NCBI GenBank assembly: GCA_003640385.1 | Contig: RCAB01000324.1 | Location: forward strand, 274 to 64,273 | Source of the DNA: Setaria digitata | Taxonomy: Eukaryota; Nematoda; Chromadorea; Rhabditida; Setariidae | Reading direction: 5' to 3' | Length of the DNA stretch: 64,000 nt | In this document: piece by piece, positions 24,899 to 37,900 of the stretch | How positions within the stretch are numbered: the stretch's first letter is position 1 | How the letters are laid out: every line of letters starts with the position of its first letter | Translations under genes and position numbers: made by a program | The notes under the pieces: model-generated | Told to the model about the DNA's origin: nothing | The model's input: the letters and a program-made list of their open reading frames with translations, nothing else | Databases searched by the model: none

Positions 24899-26723
24899 CA
24901 TTCTGGCTCTTTCTTTCATTGGTTAGATTACTTCGAGTTTGATTCAAGACAAAATGACAAAAATGGAAGAAAAGAAAATTGATATAATTTGCTTAAAATG
25001 TATCATTATGTGGAAAATATGTTTACATTTCTACATTTTCTAATCGAATTCAAATTTTGCATTGCAAAATTTTTAATGCATTAATGATAATACATCTAAT
25101 CTATATTGCTAATAATATCATGATCAGTTGAATTATGATTTCTTTCGCAAAAATACACCAATTAGTGCGGAATATTAATATAACAATAATGAGTTCAGTA
25201 AGAGTAATTCAATTTGTCTTAATTTATTAATTGAATTTTTTGAAACCAGTATTTATAATTTATGCTATAAGACTGAAAATATATCAACAAATATTTTTAA
25301 TTTTGTTATCTAAATTTTATTTTTTAAACAATTTTACACAATTTTAAGCATCATTTTCAGAAAGATTCATCCGGTTCATGAATTTGCAAATGTAATATGA
25401 TATTAAATTGATTATTTTGATGATTTCAATTAAAAATAAAGAAACATTTCTTCAAATACATTTCAAAATATTGCTTCCTTCCATCATCCTCATTTTATTC
25501 GTTAAAAAAAAAAAAAAAAAAAAGAAAGACATATTCAACTCATTCATCACAGCTATTATATCTTAATCTAATTAGCAGGAAGCATTTATTAATGCTCACA
25601 TTAGTCTTTTTTATGCCATTTTATATGCCCTTATTTAGAAATACTTTCTTCATACAATGAATGTTATTTTGTGTGTATATGTGTGCTTAATTGCTGATAC
25701 TGCTGATAAACATCTGATAAATGTATGGAAGCCGAGACTGATTGATTTACCTTTCATATATGATTTCCGTTTCTGAAATCAGAAAAACTCTTTAATAACT
25801 TTTCAGCCTATTAATTTGGTATTTTTTTTGGATTAATCACAGCCTGACATAGTTCATGCTTATGCTGAAATAAACATTAACAAATAAAACTAACTTCCTC
25901 TTTCTTTTTTTTTCTTTTTTCATTCAATTTACAAAAGTTTAGAATATTCTCTAACTTGGTGATATGATTAGGAAATTTTGACCACTAAAAGAAACAATGA
26001 TGAAGTATTAGAAATGCTGGAACATAATACAATTGTTAGTAATTATCAAATTATTTGTAATTAATTTCGAAGAATATTCTTGATCTTGTTCAGTAGCATC
26101 TAATCTATGTTTATGATATGACATGAGTGTACGATGTGCAACTTTTGGTATGACAGTTTTTCACGTTCTTTTTTTTTTTTTTTTTGAGTAAAATTATTTT
26201 TTTCCTTTCACAGTTGTAAATGAATTAAAAATTTTAATTATAGATTCTGATTATACTGTGGAACTTGGCTTAATTCAATTTCAAATTTCGTTTTCTTTCC
26301 TTCTCATTCTTCCTTTCAGCCGAAGTGAGAAGTTGAAAATAAACTGTCATCTTCACTTTAGCTAACTTTTCCATTACTCATTGTTAATTTTTGATCATTT
26401 CCAAGCAATATTTATAAATTTGGATTTTTAAAGAAACAAAAAATCATTTCTCACTAAAAAGGATGATGATTTGGTTCATGTTGATGCATGTCAAACAAAT
26501 TTTTAGGAAAAAAAAAGAAAAAGAAAAACCAGATGATAAAAGCAACTTGAAAAATAATTGATACACTTGCAAAAACAAACAGAAGAAAAGGGGAAAAAAA
26601 AACCTAACAAAAGGATAAGTCTAGGTAGATTGAGAATAAAAGGTTTACAAGATGATACTGAATTCTATTCCGTAGTAGAATTTTTCACGATCTCACTTCT
26701 TCAGTTTCTAACTATGCTACCAT

Positions 26724-26827
26724 TTCCGGTTGTAATCGGGGGATAAATAATGAGCATTACAAATTCTTGACATTCATTCAAATCACTTCCTCAGGTCCTA
26801 AATATCTTCCTCGTTCCGGTTGTAATC
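26724..26827 (+). repeat. Repeated TTCCGGTTGTAATC motif
   Basis: The 14-mer TTCCGGTTGTAATC occurs at 26,724-26,737 and again at 26,814-26,827, which stands out in AT-rich DNA. It could be a protein-binding site or a remnant of an older duplication. Confidence 0.6.
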
Positions 26828-27602
26828 CGAAAAACTGCCACTAATAGATTATTGCTGTCTTATTAAAAAGCAGAAATTTCAGCATGCATTTCGCCAATCT
26901 CCGGATCCAGAATTACCCATGCAATGAGACTAATTAATTGCACGAGTTCGTTGCACGCAGCTCAATGCCACTGCAGCAGAGAACAAACTCTAACCGCACT
27001 TCCTTTCGCTGATGCCATTTGGATGCACCTTGACAGTGTGAGGGTAATACGGAGTGGTGCAGTGATGCGTGTAGGTTGCGCAATCGCATGTGCATGCTGC
27101 TATACTTGCAGTGCAGATTTGGCAAGTTATGCAACTCGTGCCGTGCATGCATCACATTGCTGAATGATTTAAAAGAGTGGTAAAGTTAGCAGAAACTTCC
27201 TTCATCTAATCTTTTCACTGCTAATTCTGCTTAGCACATAAGAGGAATGCATTGGAACATGCAGCATTCTAAGTAGTATTTTGCAGTGATTTATAGCGTA
27301 GTAGTAGTAGTAGTGGTGTAGCATATTGTAGGATGTAAAAAGCACTCTGTACACATTTATCTATACATGCGATATAGTTCAGATGATACCATGCACATAA
27401 GTCATCCTTCTATTGTATTCGTATTTTGAGATATCGTGAAAAATGCAGGAAAAGGAAAGGAGTAGCATCCATGAATAGTTTCTCTTTTATGTTTGTTGTT
27501 TGAGAAAAATTGATCCCAAGGTATGTTAATTACTGAGAACAGACTAGCACGGAATAAGCCAATATCAAGAGCTAAAATGTTGTGTTTGTCAGGTGATTAC
27601 CA

Positions 27603-27713
27603 AATTTCATCTTGTATTCATTCATAAAGATGAATTTTTTGATAAATGACGTGTTCGTGAGGGTCAGATTTCATCTTGCACTCATTCGTAAGGATGAATT
27701 TTTGTTAAAGGAC
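27603..27713 (+). repeat. Diverged tandem duplication, about 64-bp period
   Basis: A block of the form ATTTCATCTTG.A.TCATTC.TAA.GATGAATTTTT is present at 27,603-27,650 and 27,667-27,713. Each copy also contains CATCTT and AAGATG-like words in opposite orientation, so each could fold on itself. Confidence 0.65.
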
Positions 27714-29279
27714 AAAAATTCACAAGGTTTAGTACTGTCATAAGTTTGTGTAAGCATTGCTTAAAGTGACCAGTATATTCTGATGTTTGTGATCAGTCAC
27801 TGTCTGTCTTTCCATAAGCTTCATATCTTTTTTATAGATCAATAGTAATTTCATTTTGGATGGTGATAGTTTATGGATTTATCATGCTGCTTTTTTTGTG
27901 AAATATATTCCATGAATTTCACTCACTTTTCGGAAATGTATCACTGCGAAATATACGCATAGAAAGTTTTAAGTAGAAACTTCAAAACGGATGACGACAA
28001 CATTTGACATAGTGTTATACCAATCGATACCGAAGCCATAGTGGAAAAAACCAAAATCACCAGGTTGATCTTTGGTTTTGCAGTTTTGATTTAGCTGTCT
28101 GTAACTAATCTAAGAATAGGTACATAACTGAGTTAATGGTTTGCTGGAAGTTGCTTTTTCTCAACGATTCATTTATCACATAGTTGGATTCGTTGAGATG
28201 AGTGCATGATATCGTGAGAGATAGAGATAAGTAAGTACATGAAATGTGGCTCAAATTTCGACTTTAAAGTAGTGTAATTCATTTAGATCTGAGGAAACAC
28301 GTACAGTTAGAGCTAGAACTAAGAGAGTTTTAAAGTTGGGGCTTTTAAGACAGGTGATGTAAGTAAGCATTATAGTCATCACATCGGAACATTTCTCTTT
28401 AGTGGCTTAGTGGGTCATCTAGGATATAAATTAGCGAAAGTCTGATGGTATAGCAAACGGTCTGTTGTAGTTTCCTTTACCTTGTGGAACTCATACTGAA
28501 TATATTTTGTATTATGGTCCAAAGTTTCCTAAGAAGGGAATTTTCATTTTTTGGAAGTAGTCGTCATATATCACGCCATCATATCGCATGTCTGTTTATG
28601 AGGAAAGATTGAGAAATGCTGTTTTTCAGGTAATTAAAAGGGCTTGGAATTTTTTTTTTTTTTACACAGAAAGCAGACGTTAGTTTGAAATTATACCGCG
28701 ACGAAGCATATCGAACTTCCAGGATCTCACAAAGCTACAGTAAGTGTAGTAAAGTAAGGGTAAATTCCTAGTTTGATCAACTAATGGTTTAATTATTCTG
28801 GTGCGTACTTATCACTGATATCCATCGCAAAGTGCGAATGCTTTGTGAATGTTGCATTTGGTTATCCCAATCTGATAAATCGATGAATCAGTTCTCTCTT
28901 TCCACATATCATAATCATGGTGTTTTGTCAGATCGATAACACATCATTAAATATCTTTCATGTTGATAGTAATGGAAGAATTTCGGAAGTTCAAGGTGTT
29001 TCACCATCATTCAGTTTTAAACAGCTTGAATAGGCAATGAACCATAAAACAAAACTGATAAATATCATAGCCCTGTGTTGTGTTGTTGAGATTGCGATGG
29101 TAGTCTTTTAACAGCAAGCCTTTTTAGTCGAGATGATAGTCTTATGAGTTCTACTTCATGTGAGTGCCAAATCAAAATGGGTAAAAACTAATGTGCAGCC
29201 ATTTTTAATATACCATTCTACTGTCATAGATTTGCTGAATGGTATTATTCATTTAAAATGATGACCCAAATACTGGATT

Positions 29280-29292
29280 GTGACATTTTCAG
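29280..29292 (+). promoter_or_regulatory. Acceptor-like site before the UBR5 homologue ATG
   Basis: GTGACATTTTCAG ends at 29,292, and the first in-frame ATG is at 29,324. An in-frame TAG lies between them, so the coding sequence cannot extend upstream without another exon. This fits spliced-leader trans-splicing, which is inferred. Confidence 0.55.
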
Positions 29293-29323
29293 ATTTAGTT
29301 CTGATTAGGAACTGGAAGATCGT

Positions 29324-32300
29324 ATGGATGACCAGAAGCAATTATTTTTGTTTGCATTTCCAGTTCCAAGCAATGAGGACCATTTAATTGATCGGTAAGT
29401 GATTTATACATACATTTTGAAAATGCTCGAGCTTCTTTTAAATTAAATTTTATCAATAAGGGGTACGGTTGACTAGAAAAATTTGGTTTATTAATAATAT
29501 TTATAATTGACAAAGGATAGCATGAGATAGAATCATTTGTCTACTATATTTTGCAGTATAAAAGAAGCATCAAATGCTCGGAATCACCATGGAGCTATAG
29601 CCACAGCAGCTCTAGCCAATGTTGTTGCAGACAGTATTGCACAACTTGCCGTTGGCCCGAACCATATAGCATTTCTATTTAAAGTATGGAAGCTGATTTG
29701 CATGCATTAGTTTTAGGAGACTGTAATAGAAATTTAAATTCGTTTCACAAATAAATTGACGTCTGTTCTTTTGTTATTCTTTTGTTACTTCTTTTGTTAT
29801 TATTTACGATAATTGTTTCATTTCCAAGATAAATTAGTTTATTAGAAGATCTGTACACTTTATTTATGTTTTCAGTGTGGTCGTGTTGCACGATTGAAGT
29901 ACACTTTAATAACTGCTGCTAAGGAAGAAAACACCAGTGATGATAAAAGTTCCAGTGGAACGGGTGGAGGTGGAGGTTCGGGAAGTAGTGGTAGTGGAGG
30001 TGGGCCTGCGACAGGTGGTAGCGGTAGTTCATCCACTGGTGCTGGTTTGTTATTTTGTTTCTTCCTTTCTAATAAGGGAAAGGAAAATGGATCAAAAGAG
30101 AGTCGTTTTGTTAATCCTGTAACGATCCTTTCTTCCTACTCATTTTCATCCGAACTACATTTTTGCATTATATTGATTTCAGTTTTCGTTTTAATTATAG
30201 TCTTAAGTCGTGGTGCAAAAATTAGGCGGGTAATGATGGCAGCGAGGAGGACAGCGGGTGCACTGGGCGAGCGTGCAGGTGTTATTGTTGATCGGAGTCG
30301 ACCACTTGTCCCTCTCAGTGCCATTCCCGAGGATCTCATTGCTCAAGCCCAGGTAAGTGAAGCTCGTGCTAATTTTAGGTGCTTTATATTCTCTTTTGAA
30401 ATAATGCTACTTCACTTAATGATACTTCATATCACTTGAAATAAATGATATGGTCTATTTAAAGCTATTTAAGGTTGTTTTACAAGGGAAATCACGTGAA
30501 GTTATTGTGCGCGAGCTCCAGCGAACGAATCTCAATGTAAACGAAGCTGTAAATAATCTGCTCAGTCGTGATGATGAAGAAGGTAACTATTTATTTGATG
30601 GCTAATTACGATTGGAAATTTTATAGCTCACATCAAGGAGTATTATTTCTTATCCTCTTTTGCTTCCTTTCAGGAGATGAAATGGATGAAGGTTCTGAAG
30701 CATATCTTCCCGAAGAGCTTCTCTCATTGTTGGATGCCGGACTAAGAAGTGATTCGCATGGAAGTACCGTAATTGATGGTGATAATCTTTATGCAAGTGG
30801 TGAAGGTTTTGATTATGTTGTGGCAAGAGATATTGCTCGGAGACGGGTTGATAGAGGTTAATTCGTATTTTTTCGGTCGCTAATTGAAAAAAAAAGAGCC
30901 ACAGCTAGTAATTTTCTACAATTTACAGGTTCCCTATATTTAACTGGTTCTCGTTCAAGTTTCCGAACTTTTTGTTTCAGATAAAAAAAATGAGAAAACG
31001 AAAGAATTTTCTTCGGAAACCTACACACGTTTGAAATATGATGAAAAATTGCAGTATTGGGGAAAAGAAACAGTAAGTTTGTTGTTGCTTATCCAGATTG
31101 CCATTAAATTTTTGTTTATGGGAGAAATTGCTATTTTAACAACCTGTCGGAACAAACTGGAGCTGATTCGGTGTTGTGAACATACTGTAAAGAAGCATAT
31201 ACTTTCTTCTGATTTGTGACGTAATCTTTCTCAAGGAAGTTGCATTTCTCCTGTAGATTTCGCTCAATATTGCTGTTACTGCTTCAGCTTTAGCTTCTTT
31301 TTCAATTGCAGGATATGTTTCCCACGGGTGTAACTAAGTTTGTGAAAATAGCTGCCATGAGCAGTGAATTAATTGCATTAGGTGACAATGGGTTTTTCTA
31401 CAATTGGTCGTGGAAGAATGATGGACACGGTTCAATGACTGCACATCCATTTGGTACCAAATTGTTGGCAAATGTAAGTTTCCAGTTGGCTAAGAAAAAA
31501 TATTTCGCTAATTCATGAAACAAAAGAAAATGTGTAGTGATTTTGTGAAATGAAATACTGCAATGACTTTGCTGCGTGCGATATTTTTTCTTTTTATCAT
31601 AACACTACAACTTTATTGCAGGCACCGGATGAGGAGAAATTTGTAGATGTAGTGTCTTGTGCATATCGCGCATGTGTTGTAACAACCATGAATAGGGTAG
31701 CATCATTCATGGATGGTGAAGCATGTGGCATGAAGATATCCCATGTACTGTTAACACCATTGATGGAAATACCGGATGGAGAGAAATACGCATCGATATA
31801 CGTGTGTCCCATGTATTGTCTTGTGAAAACTCAGTCGAATGCCTGTTATTGGTGGTATATATACTTATATTTTTAAAGGGGATGGTGGTATTTAGTATGA
31901 TTTCGTTTTTACTTATAATTTCTGGAGAGTTATGCAAAAATTTCTGCAAACAAACTGTAAGTATAAATATTTCAATCAAAACTATTAATATTTAAGGAAT
32001 GCTCTTCCTGTAAGTGAATAGTAAGTGAATATTTGACGCTTTTAGGGGTATTTATCCTTTCAATGAAAGACGAAAATTATGGGAGCGAATGCGTTCGAAA
32101 TCACGTCGTAGTTCAAGTCTTGCATCACCTGAAGTAGTTGAGGGATGCGAAGTTCGAACAAAATCACATCCTATATACACAACTGGTTCAATTGCGTTGA
32201 ACTTCTGCTCTGGAACACCAATGGTTGGAGTGCAATTATGGAGAATTTGTTTTCATACTCTAAGAGTATTCTGCCTTGAAACCTGGCGAATGATATTATA

Positions 32301-34951
32301 CTTATTGCAGAAAACCTTATCGGGAAATTCTATTTTGGTTAAAATAAATGAAATTTTGCTTCAAGGTTGGCGCTTTAATGGAATCAGCTTGGACACTTTC
32401 TGAACTATGTAGATTTCGAGTAATGACACCAGCACAACACGATGAAACCAGTGATGATGACGGTTCGTGCCTCAATTCTTCTGCGCATCAGTCGGCTGAT
32501 AAAAAAGGCTCCTTGAATCGTGAGTTAATTAGAATGCATCTCAGCTGCTCCTTATCCCCAATAAATTCCTGTAATCATTGTATTTGTACTCCGATAACAG
32601 TTGAAAAAACAAAGACTGAGTTAATTAGTCGGTTCAGTTTGGTGTAAACTTGCAACTTATGTGTTTTGACATTATATGAATATGGAAATGTCTTTTCGTT
32701 TATTAAAAGACGAAAATATTGATAAAGGCTCTAACGCCAAAGTGAAGCGACAGTTCTTATAGGTGCCAAAATTGTTTTTGTGGGATTTTTATATTACATG
32801 CTTAGTTCGCCTTCCTCACACTTCTTAGCTGCATTCTAATTTGCCATGTAGTAGCCTTTTCCTTTCAAAAACAAACAATTTTTTCTTTATCAGATGAACT
32901 CTTAGATTGCGTGCCGCAGTCCACGCTTGAATTTTTTCTCGCTTCACTTTTGAATATTTTGAAAAATTATTTTTTATTTCGGGAATGAGTGTTTAACTCG
33001 TTGCCATCTTTATATCATTATATTCGTTTTTTTTTTTTTTGAATCATGTTTTGCCTGTTCGTTTTAGTAAGAGATTCTTTTTTTTCTTTTTTTGCTGCGA
33101 ATAATCCATATTTTCAGAGTACGGTAAAAGACCACGAGAAGAGCAGAAGGGAAATACTTATCGTGAAACTGCGTGGGCTCTAAACGAAGTAATATTCGTC
33201 CACAAAGAAACCTCGCAGGACACAGCCATTGTTAAAATTGTATGCTTGCTCTTTCAGAAGCTAAATTTGCAATTTTTGTGGTGTCCTTTTCCACCGTTTT
33301 ATAGTGATGTAAATCGGAAACTCAATTGCCTTTATGAAGTTTGACGACAAAACCTTACTTTCAGGTTGATGGGGCCTATTGTGGAATTGTATACAAACCG
33401 ATCGCTCCCAGCGATGATGGTGACGCAAGGAACCATAGTCAAGATACGTTTGATTTGGGGAAAATTCGGTTAATGCGCAAAGATGATCTTGTTGTGGTGA
33501 CACCAAACAGTAGAATACCTCGTTGTCCTGAGAATTTCCAAAAACATTTGCAAAAAATACAATTGCCAGGCGGTATATCAATGAAAAAAATGCATTCCCT
33601 AACCATAGATAATACTGGTTTGTCGATCTTTATAATTTGCTGTCATATGTTTGTAATCAGCCAGTAGTTGATAAATTGTAATTTAAAAGTCATAAAATAA
33701 AATTGCAATAATTTAAAAAGAATCTCAGTCTTAGTCATTCTTTAAAAATATGAATAAGTCAGATTACTGAATAAATGTTTTTAAAGGTTTGCGACTGTTG
33801 ATCGAAAAACGAGGGCGCCTTCATCTGGTTCGTGTCAGCGTCTTCGGTAAAATCCAAAGTGATCACGTTTTGCCGGTTAATGTGTCAGCAGTTTGCAGTG
33901 CTGGGTCGCATTTGCCACGGCTTGAAAATTATGGCGATGTAAGTTGGCTATCCTATACACTTCGTGAAAATTGTGATTAAAGTTTACTGACTTTTCAAAC
34001 TGTTAAGTTTGGAATTTCAATCAAAAAATATTTGAAAATTTTCATACTTGTTTTCAGTTACTATTTATCGTGATCTTTTTTGCAAATAAGCACGTAAATA
34101 TGCATTTCAGCAGCCTAAATTTTTTAGAGGATTTCATCAGGTAAAGTGTACAACTTGTTCAGGAAATGATAATGATGATAAGTGACAGTAATGGTTCGAT
34201 AATACCGATGGTGCGGGATGCAACGGGAGGATTTCGTGAACCAGTGTATTGCGCTTTGCCAAAAATACATAATTTTGCTGTTGGCTTAAGGCCGCTGGAT
34301 TCAGGGGATAATGAAAATGCTTCAGCAACGGCCAATGATGATAGTATGTGCAATTTTTATTGGAATTAATATGATTAACAGTTTAGAAAGCGTAGCTTCC
34401 AAATTTTTTGGATGGTTATTTGCAGAATGAGTTTTATTCGATATTTCCTTTTTTTTTTTTTCTTTATTTTAATACCAATTTACACAGAAGCCTTTTTCAT
34501 CAACAAATTTTAGCTTATAAAATAACATCCTTTCTGTTTTATCGATATCTCAGCCTTCAAACTGATTGAGTGAATCTGTTGTTCATGTTGAATTATTACT
34601 CTCTCAGGTTATGAAAGTCGAAGATTAAGAATTTTAGATGTGGTATGAATTTATCACTGAATTTGTGGATTTGCGAGATAAAATGATAACATTTCGCTAA
34701 GCGTCTCTGTTTTTTTTTATCACCAATGATTTTTGAGTTGTTGTTCTGAGAATATGAATTAGGAGTTGGTAATAGCAGTTTTTCAGCATCATCAACATCA
34801 CGGAATGCAAATCGCACTGGAGTTATGGTTACCTTAATTGCTCCATCTCCTTCAACTACTCGTCCTAAAATACCGTCTCTTTTACAGACCGTTTTGTACT
34901 GTGATCTGCAAGGTGTGGATTTAGTGCTTGATGCACTTTCCAAAGAATCAG
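29324..34951 (+). other. ubr-5: UBR5 homologue exons 1-17: N-terminus, UBA domain, RCC1-like region
   Basis: Exons: 29324-29394, 29557-29683, 29876-30044, 30201-30352, 30474-30582, 30674-30856, 30981-31072, 31312-31473, 31622-31854, 32046-32223, 32366-32519, 33118-33239, 33365-33617, 33787-33938, 34058-34093, 34163-34343, 34787-34951. The UBA domain lies in the fifth ([20 protein letters not shown], nearly identical to UBR5). Exon 3 encodes a Gly/Ser linker. The exon 4 acceptor could be 30,182 or 30,200, both in frame. Exons 8-16 match the beta-propeller-like part, with the landmark CPMYC...CYWW and later SNGSIIPM. Confidence 0.88.
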
Positions 34952-37900
34952 GTATCTTTTTATGCATTTCCTTTTTGCTGATGTTTTTCCAATCTTCGGA
35001 AGTATGCACAGGGGTTCTCTTTTGAATCAGTGAGCCAATGTTAGTTCTGTATAAAGAATGAGTGATCTTATATTGCACTTAATAAATTGTCTTAAGTGGA
35101 TATTTCTGATAATAGTTTATTCCTTCTTCGTTATACCGTTTTTAGATCGAGAAGCTGTGAAAGCAGAAATACTTAGCTCTCGTGCAGATGGGAACCGTAC
35201 TATTCTTCATGCAGCAGTAATGAATAGTTTTGCTACTACTAACAAAGAAGAAGCAGACACGATGGAAATTTCAGTTGATACTGAAAATAAACCATTGCAA
35301 CGTTTGACAAGTATTTGAACTTTTTTTATTTTCCATTTAGGAATTTTCAGGAATTTTTTTTTTCTTACTGACTTGTTAATGCATAAGCTAAAACCATTTG
35401 GCAAAGCGGTGGGCTTTTCTAACCGAAATGTTTGATTATAGCCGCGGATATGTCGGCGGCTGAAGAAACTCGTGCTACATTTGATAACCGTTGGCAACGT
35501 ATGCTTAGGCGTCATGGGGCAAATGCAGAGTTTGTTTTTGTTTTTGTTTTTATTTTGTAAGCTTTGTAATTTACTACCCAAAGTAAACTTATTTTCAAAC
35601 GCCGACAGTAATACAGTGATAACATTGAAAATTTAGAGAAGAAATGCTGATTCGAGAATTAATGGCAAATAATCCATTGCGAAGACCGGGTCATGAAGTT
35701 GGCAACATGGAAGATGGTGAGGTTTTTCGTGGTCACTGAATAAATTTATGCTATATTTGCTTCAGTTCAGATTTTCTTTTCATGTAACGAAATATGTGTT
35801 GCATAGGTTCTTTTAAATTATAGTTCCCTGTAACTTTTGCTTTACTAATATTTCCATTTAACCACAGATAATCTTTATTTTTAGTTTTGGCAGATTTTGC
35901 GAGAAGTTTAAAAGATGCAAAAAAATCACCTGTTTTCATAGAAGATATGAAAGACGAAGGTTGCTTTCATATTTATTATGCGTTTTAGAACTTGTATTTT
36001 ACTTTCGATTAATGCTTAATTCTTAAATTTTGATCGAAACTGTGTAATTACAGATTGTAATTGAGCATGCTTTGTATATCTTGTTTAGCATCAATGCCGA
36101 TTATTGTTAGTGCAAACAATGAACCGAAGGTTCGGCAATGCAATTCAATAGAAATTGTGAAGACTTTGTGTTATAATTCTACTGTGGCGCCATATCTTCT
36201 GGATTTATTGACAACAAAGTATCTTCTTGAATCATTTTGTGTCCGACAATATAAGCGAAATAAGCGCAAAATATGTTTTGTATGTGTGGGAAGCAATTTT
36301 TTTAAGGATAGAACGACCTCCTATGGGCTAATTCAAATCGATATTTAAAGAGCAAATTGTAGTGAACAAATATTTGTGGAGTAGTCCTATTATTTTGATG
36401 TTGAAAATTGAAAACAATCAAGCAGCTATCAGCGAAACCTATCATTAATGTTGTGAATTGTTTTATAAGCACATCAAAAAAAAAGAAAAAAAAATGAAAA
36501 CTGATAAGCAGCTACAATCAAATCTGCCTATAACACCTGAAATTTATTTACTTTTTTTTTCATTCGGATGTTTGGTTTTGATTTTAGGGATATTAATGGA
36601 CATACGCCTTTTATGTGCGCTGTTAACTACAGGGCGTATACAGCCGCCTTTATTCTCTGGCTTGCTGCGGAAGAGTTGCAGAGAGAAGCTCAAATCTCAG
36701 GTAGTTTTTTTCTGAGCGGTTGTTGGTAGATTGTAACTGCATAATTCTTTTTTTTAAATTCGTTTTACAGGTATTCAAGGTAAGAAGCAGCCTGCCGATA
36801 TGATTTTAAATTCCATCATATATCCGCTGGGAAGTAGACCCGATGATTCACCGTTATTTATGCTTTGTATGAATGATACTTGTAGTTTCACGTGGACTGG
36901 TGACGAACATATTAATCAGGTTTGAATGGACGGAGTTTTTTTTTTTTTTGAAAATGGATTAATTTTCGTTCTTGTTTTTCTTTTTTCTCCTACTCCTTAA
37001 ACTCCCTTCTTCTGTGGATTCTGGTGCTTGAGTTATGAGCTAAAATTAAAATAATATTCATAATTGAGCGTAACTAATTCTCTGTTTAAGATACAAAGAA
37101 ATGACTTCAGGATATATTTGAATGTCGAACATGTGGATTGGTTGGCACGCTATGCTGTTGCACAGAATGTGCATATACCTGCCATCGCAATCATGAATGC
37201 AGGTTAGTTGTGCTTTATCTTTTTTGTAATTTAATTATTCCATAAAGTAATTTTCTTATTTAATTATATTATTTAATTATTTTATTAAGTTTTTATTATA
37301 AAAGGAATTGTAGATTGAAAAGGACATCTCCGACAGCTTACTGTGATTGTTGGGAAAAATGCTCTTGTCGAGCTCTTGTTGCGGGCAATACTCAGCGTCG
37401 CGAAAAACTGATATCTGTGTTGCTTAATAACACTGATCTTATACATCGTACTAATTCTAGGTGAGCTTTTTCCCTAAGATTGTTAATGACTGCTTTTATA
37501 ATTTTAACAGTAATTGTTTGTAAAGTCTAAACATTCGCTTAAAAACATGCCGGTTTGTTTCATTTCGCCCAAATAGGAAACTAATACTTTGTTGAAATAG
37601 AAGTAAAAGATAAGTCTTTTATTGTTTGCATATGTATGGTACGAAAAAAGATGTGTTGAAATTTCGCATACTGAGCCAGACATTTCCAGTATGGTTATTC
37701 TGTGATTGCAGGGGGGAGCATTTATTACTGTTTTTGGCCCGAACTGTTGGCAGACAGATTATTGAGCAGGAGCATTATCAGCGTCGAATAATGAAGAAAT
37801 CTCAGGGAGCAAATGGTCTGTTCTGTTTTCTCCATTCAGTTTCAGAACACTTAATGTTTCTTTTCTTTTTTAATTTCATTCTTCTTTGAACATAAGATAA

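Larger units (their letters stand above)
21287..29292. other. Large intergenic region upstream of the UBR5 homologue
   Basis: No exon with paired splice sites or family similarity was found on either strand in this 8 kb. It contains the 3' end of the His/Thr-rich gene, poly-A/T runs, several short tandem duplications (listed separately) and a GC-richer island near 26.9-27.2 kb. The base composition from about 26.5 to 29.3 kb is less AT-biased than the first 20 kb, so an unannotated noncoding transcript or promoter here cannot be excluded. Confidence 0.5.

Noticed and set aside
26924..27163. Overlapping plus and minus frames in the GC-richer island
   Set aside because: Open on both strands because the TGCA-rich sequence has few stops. 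Cys/His spacing matches no zinc finger, and no splice sites pair.
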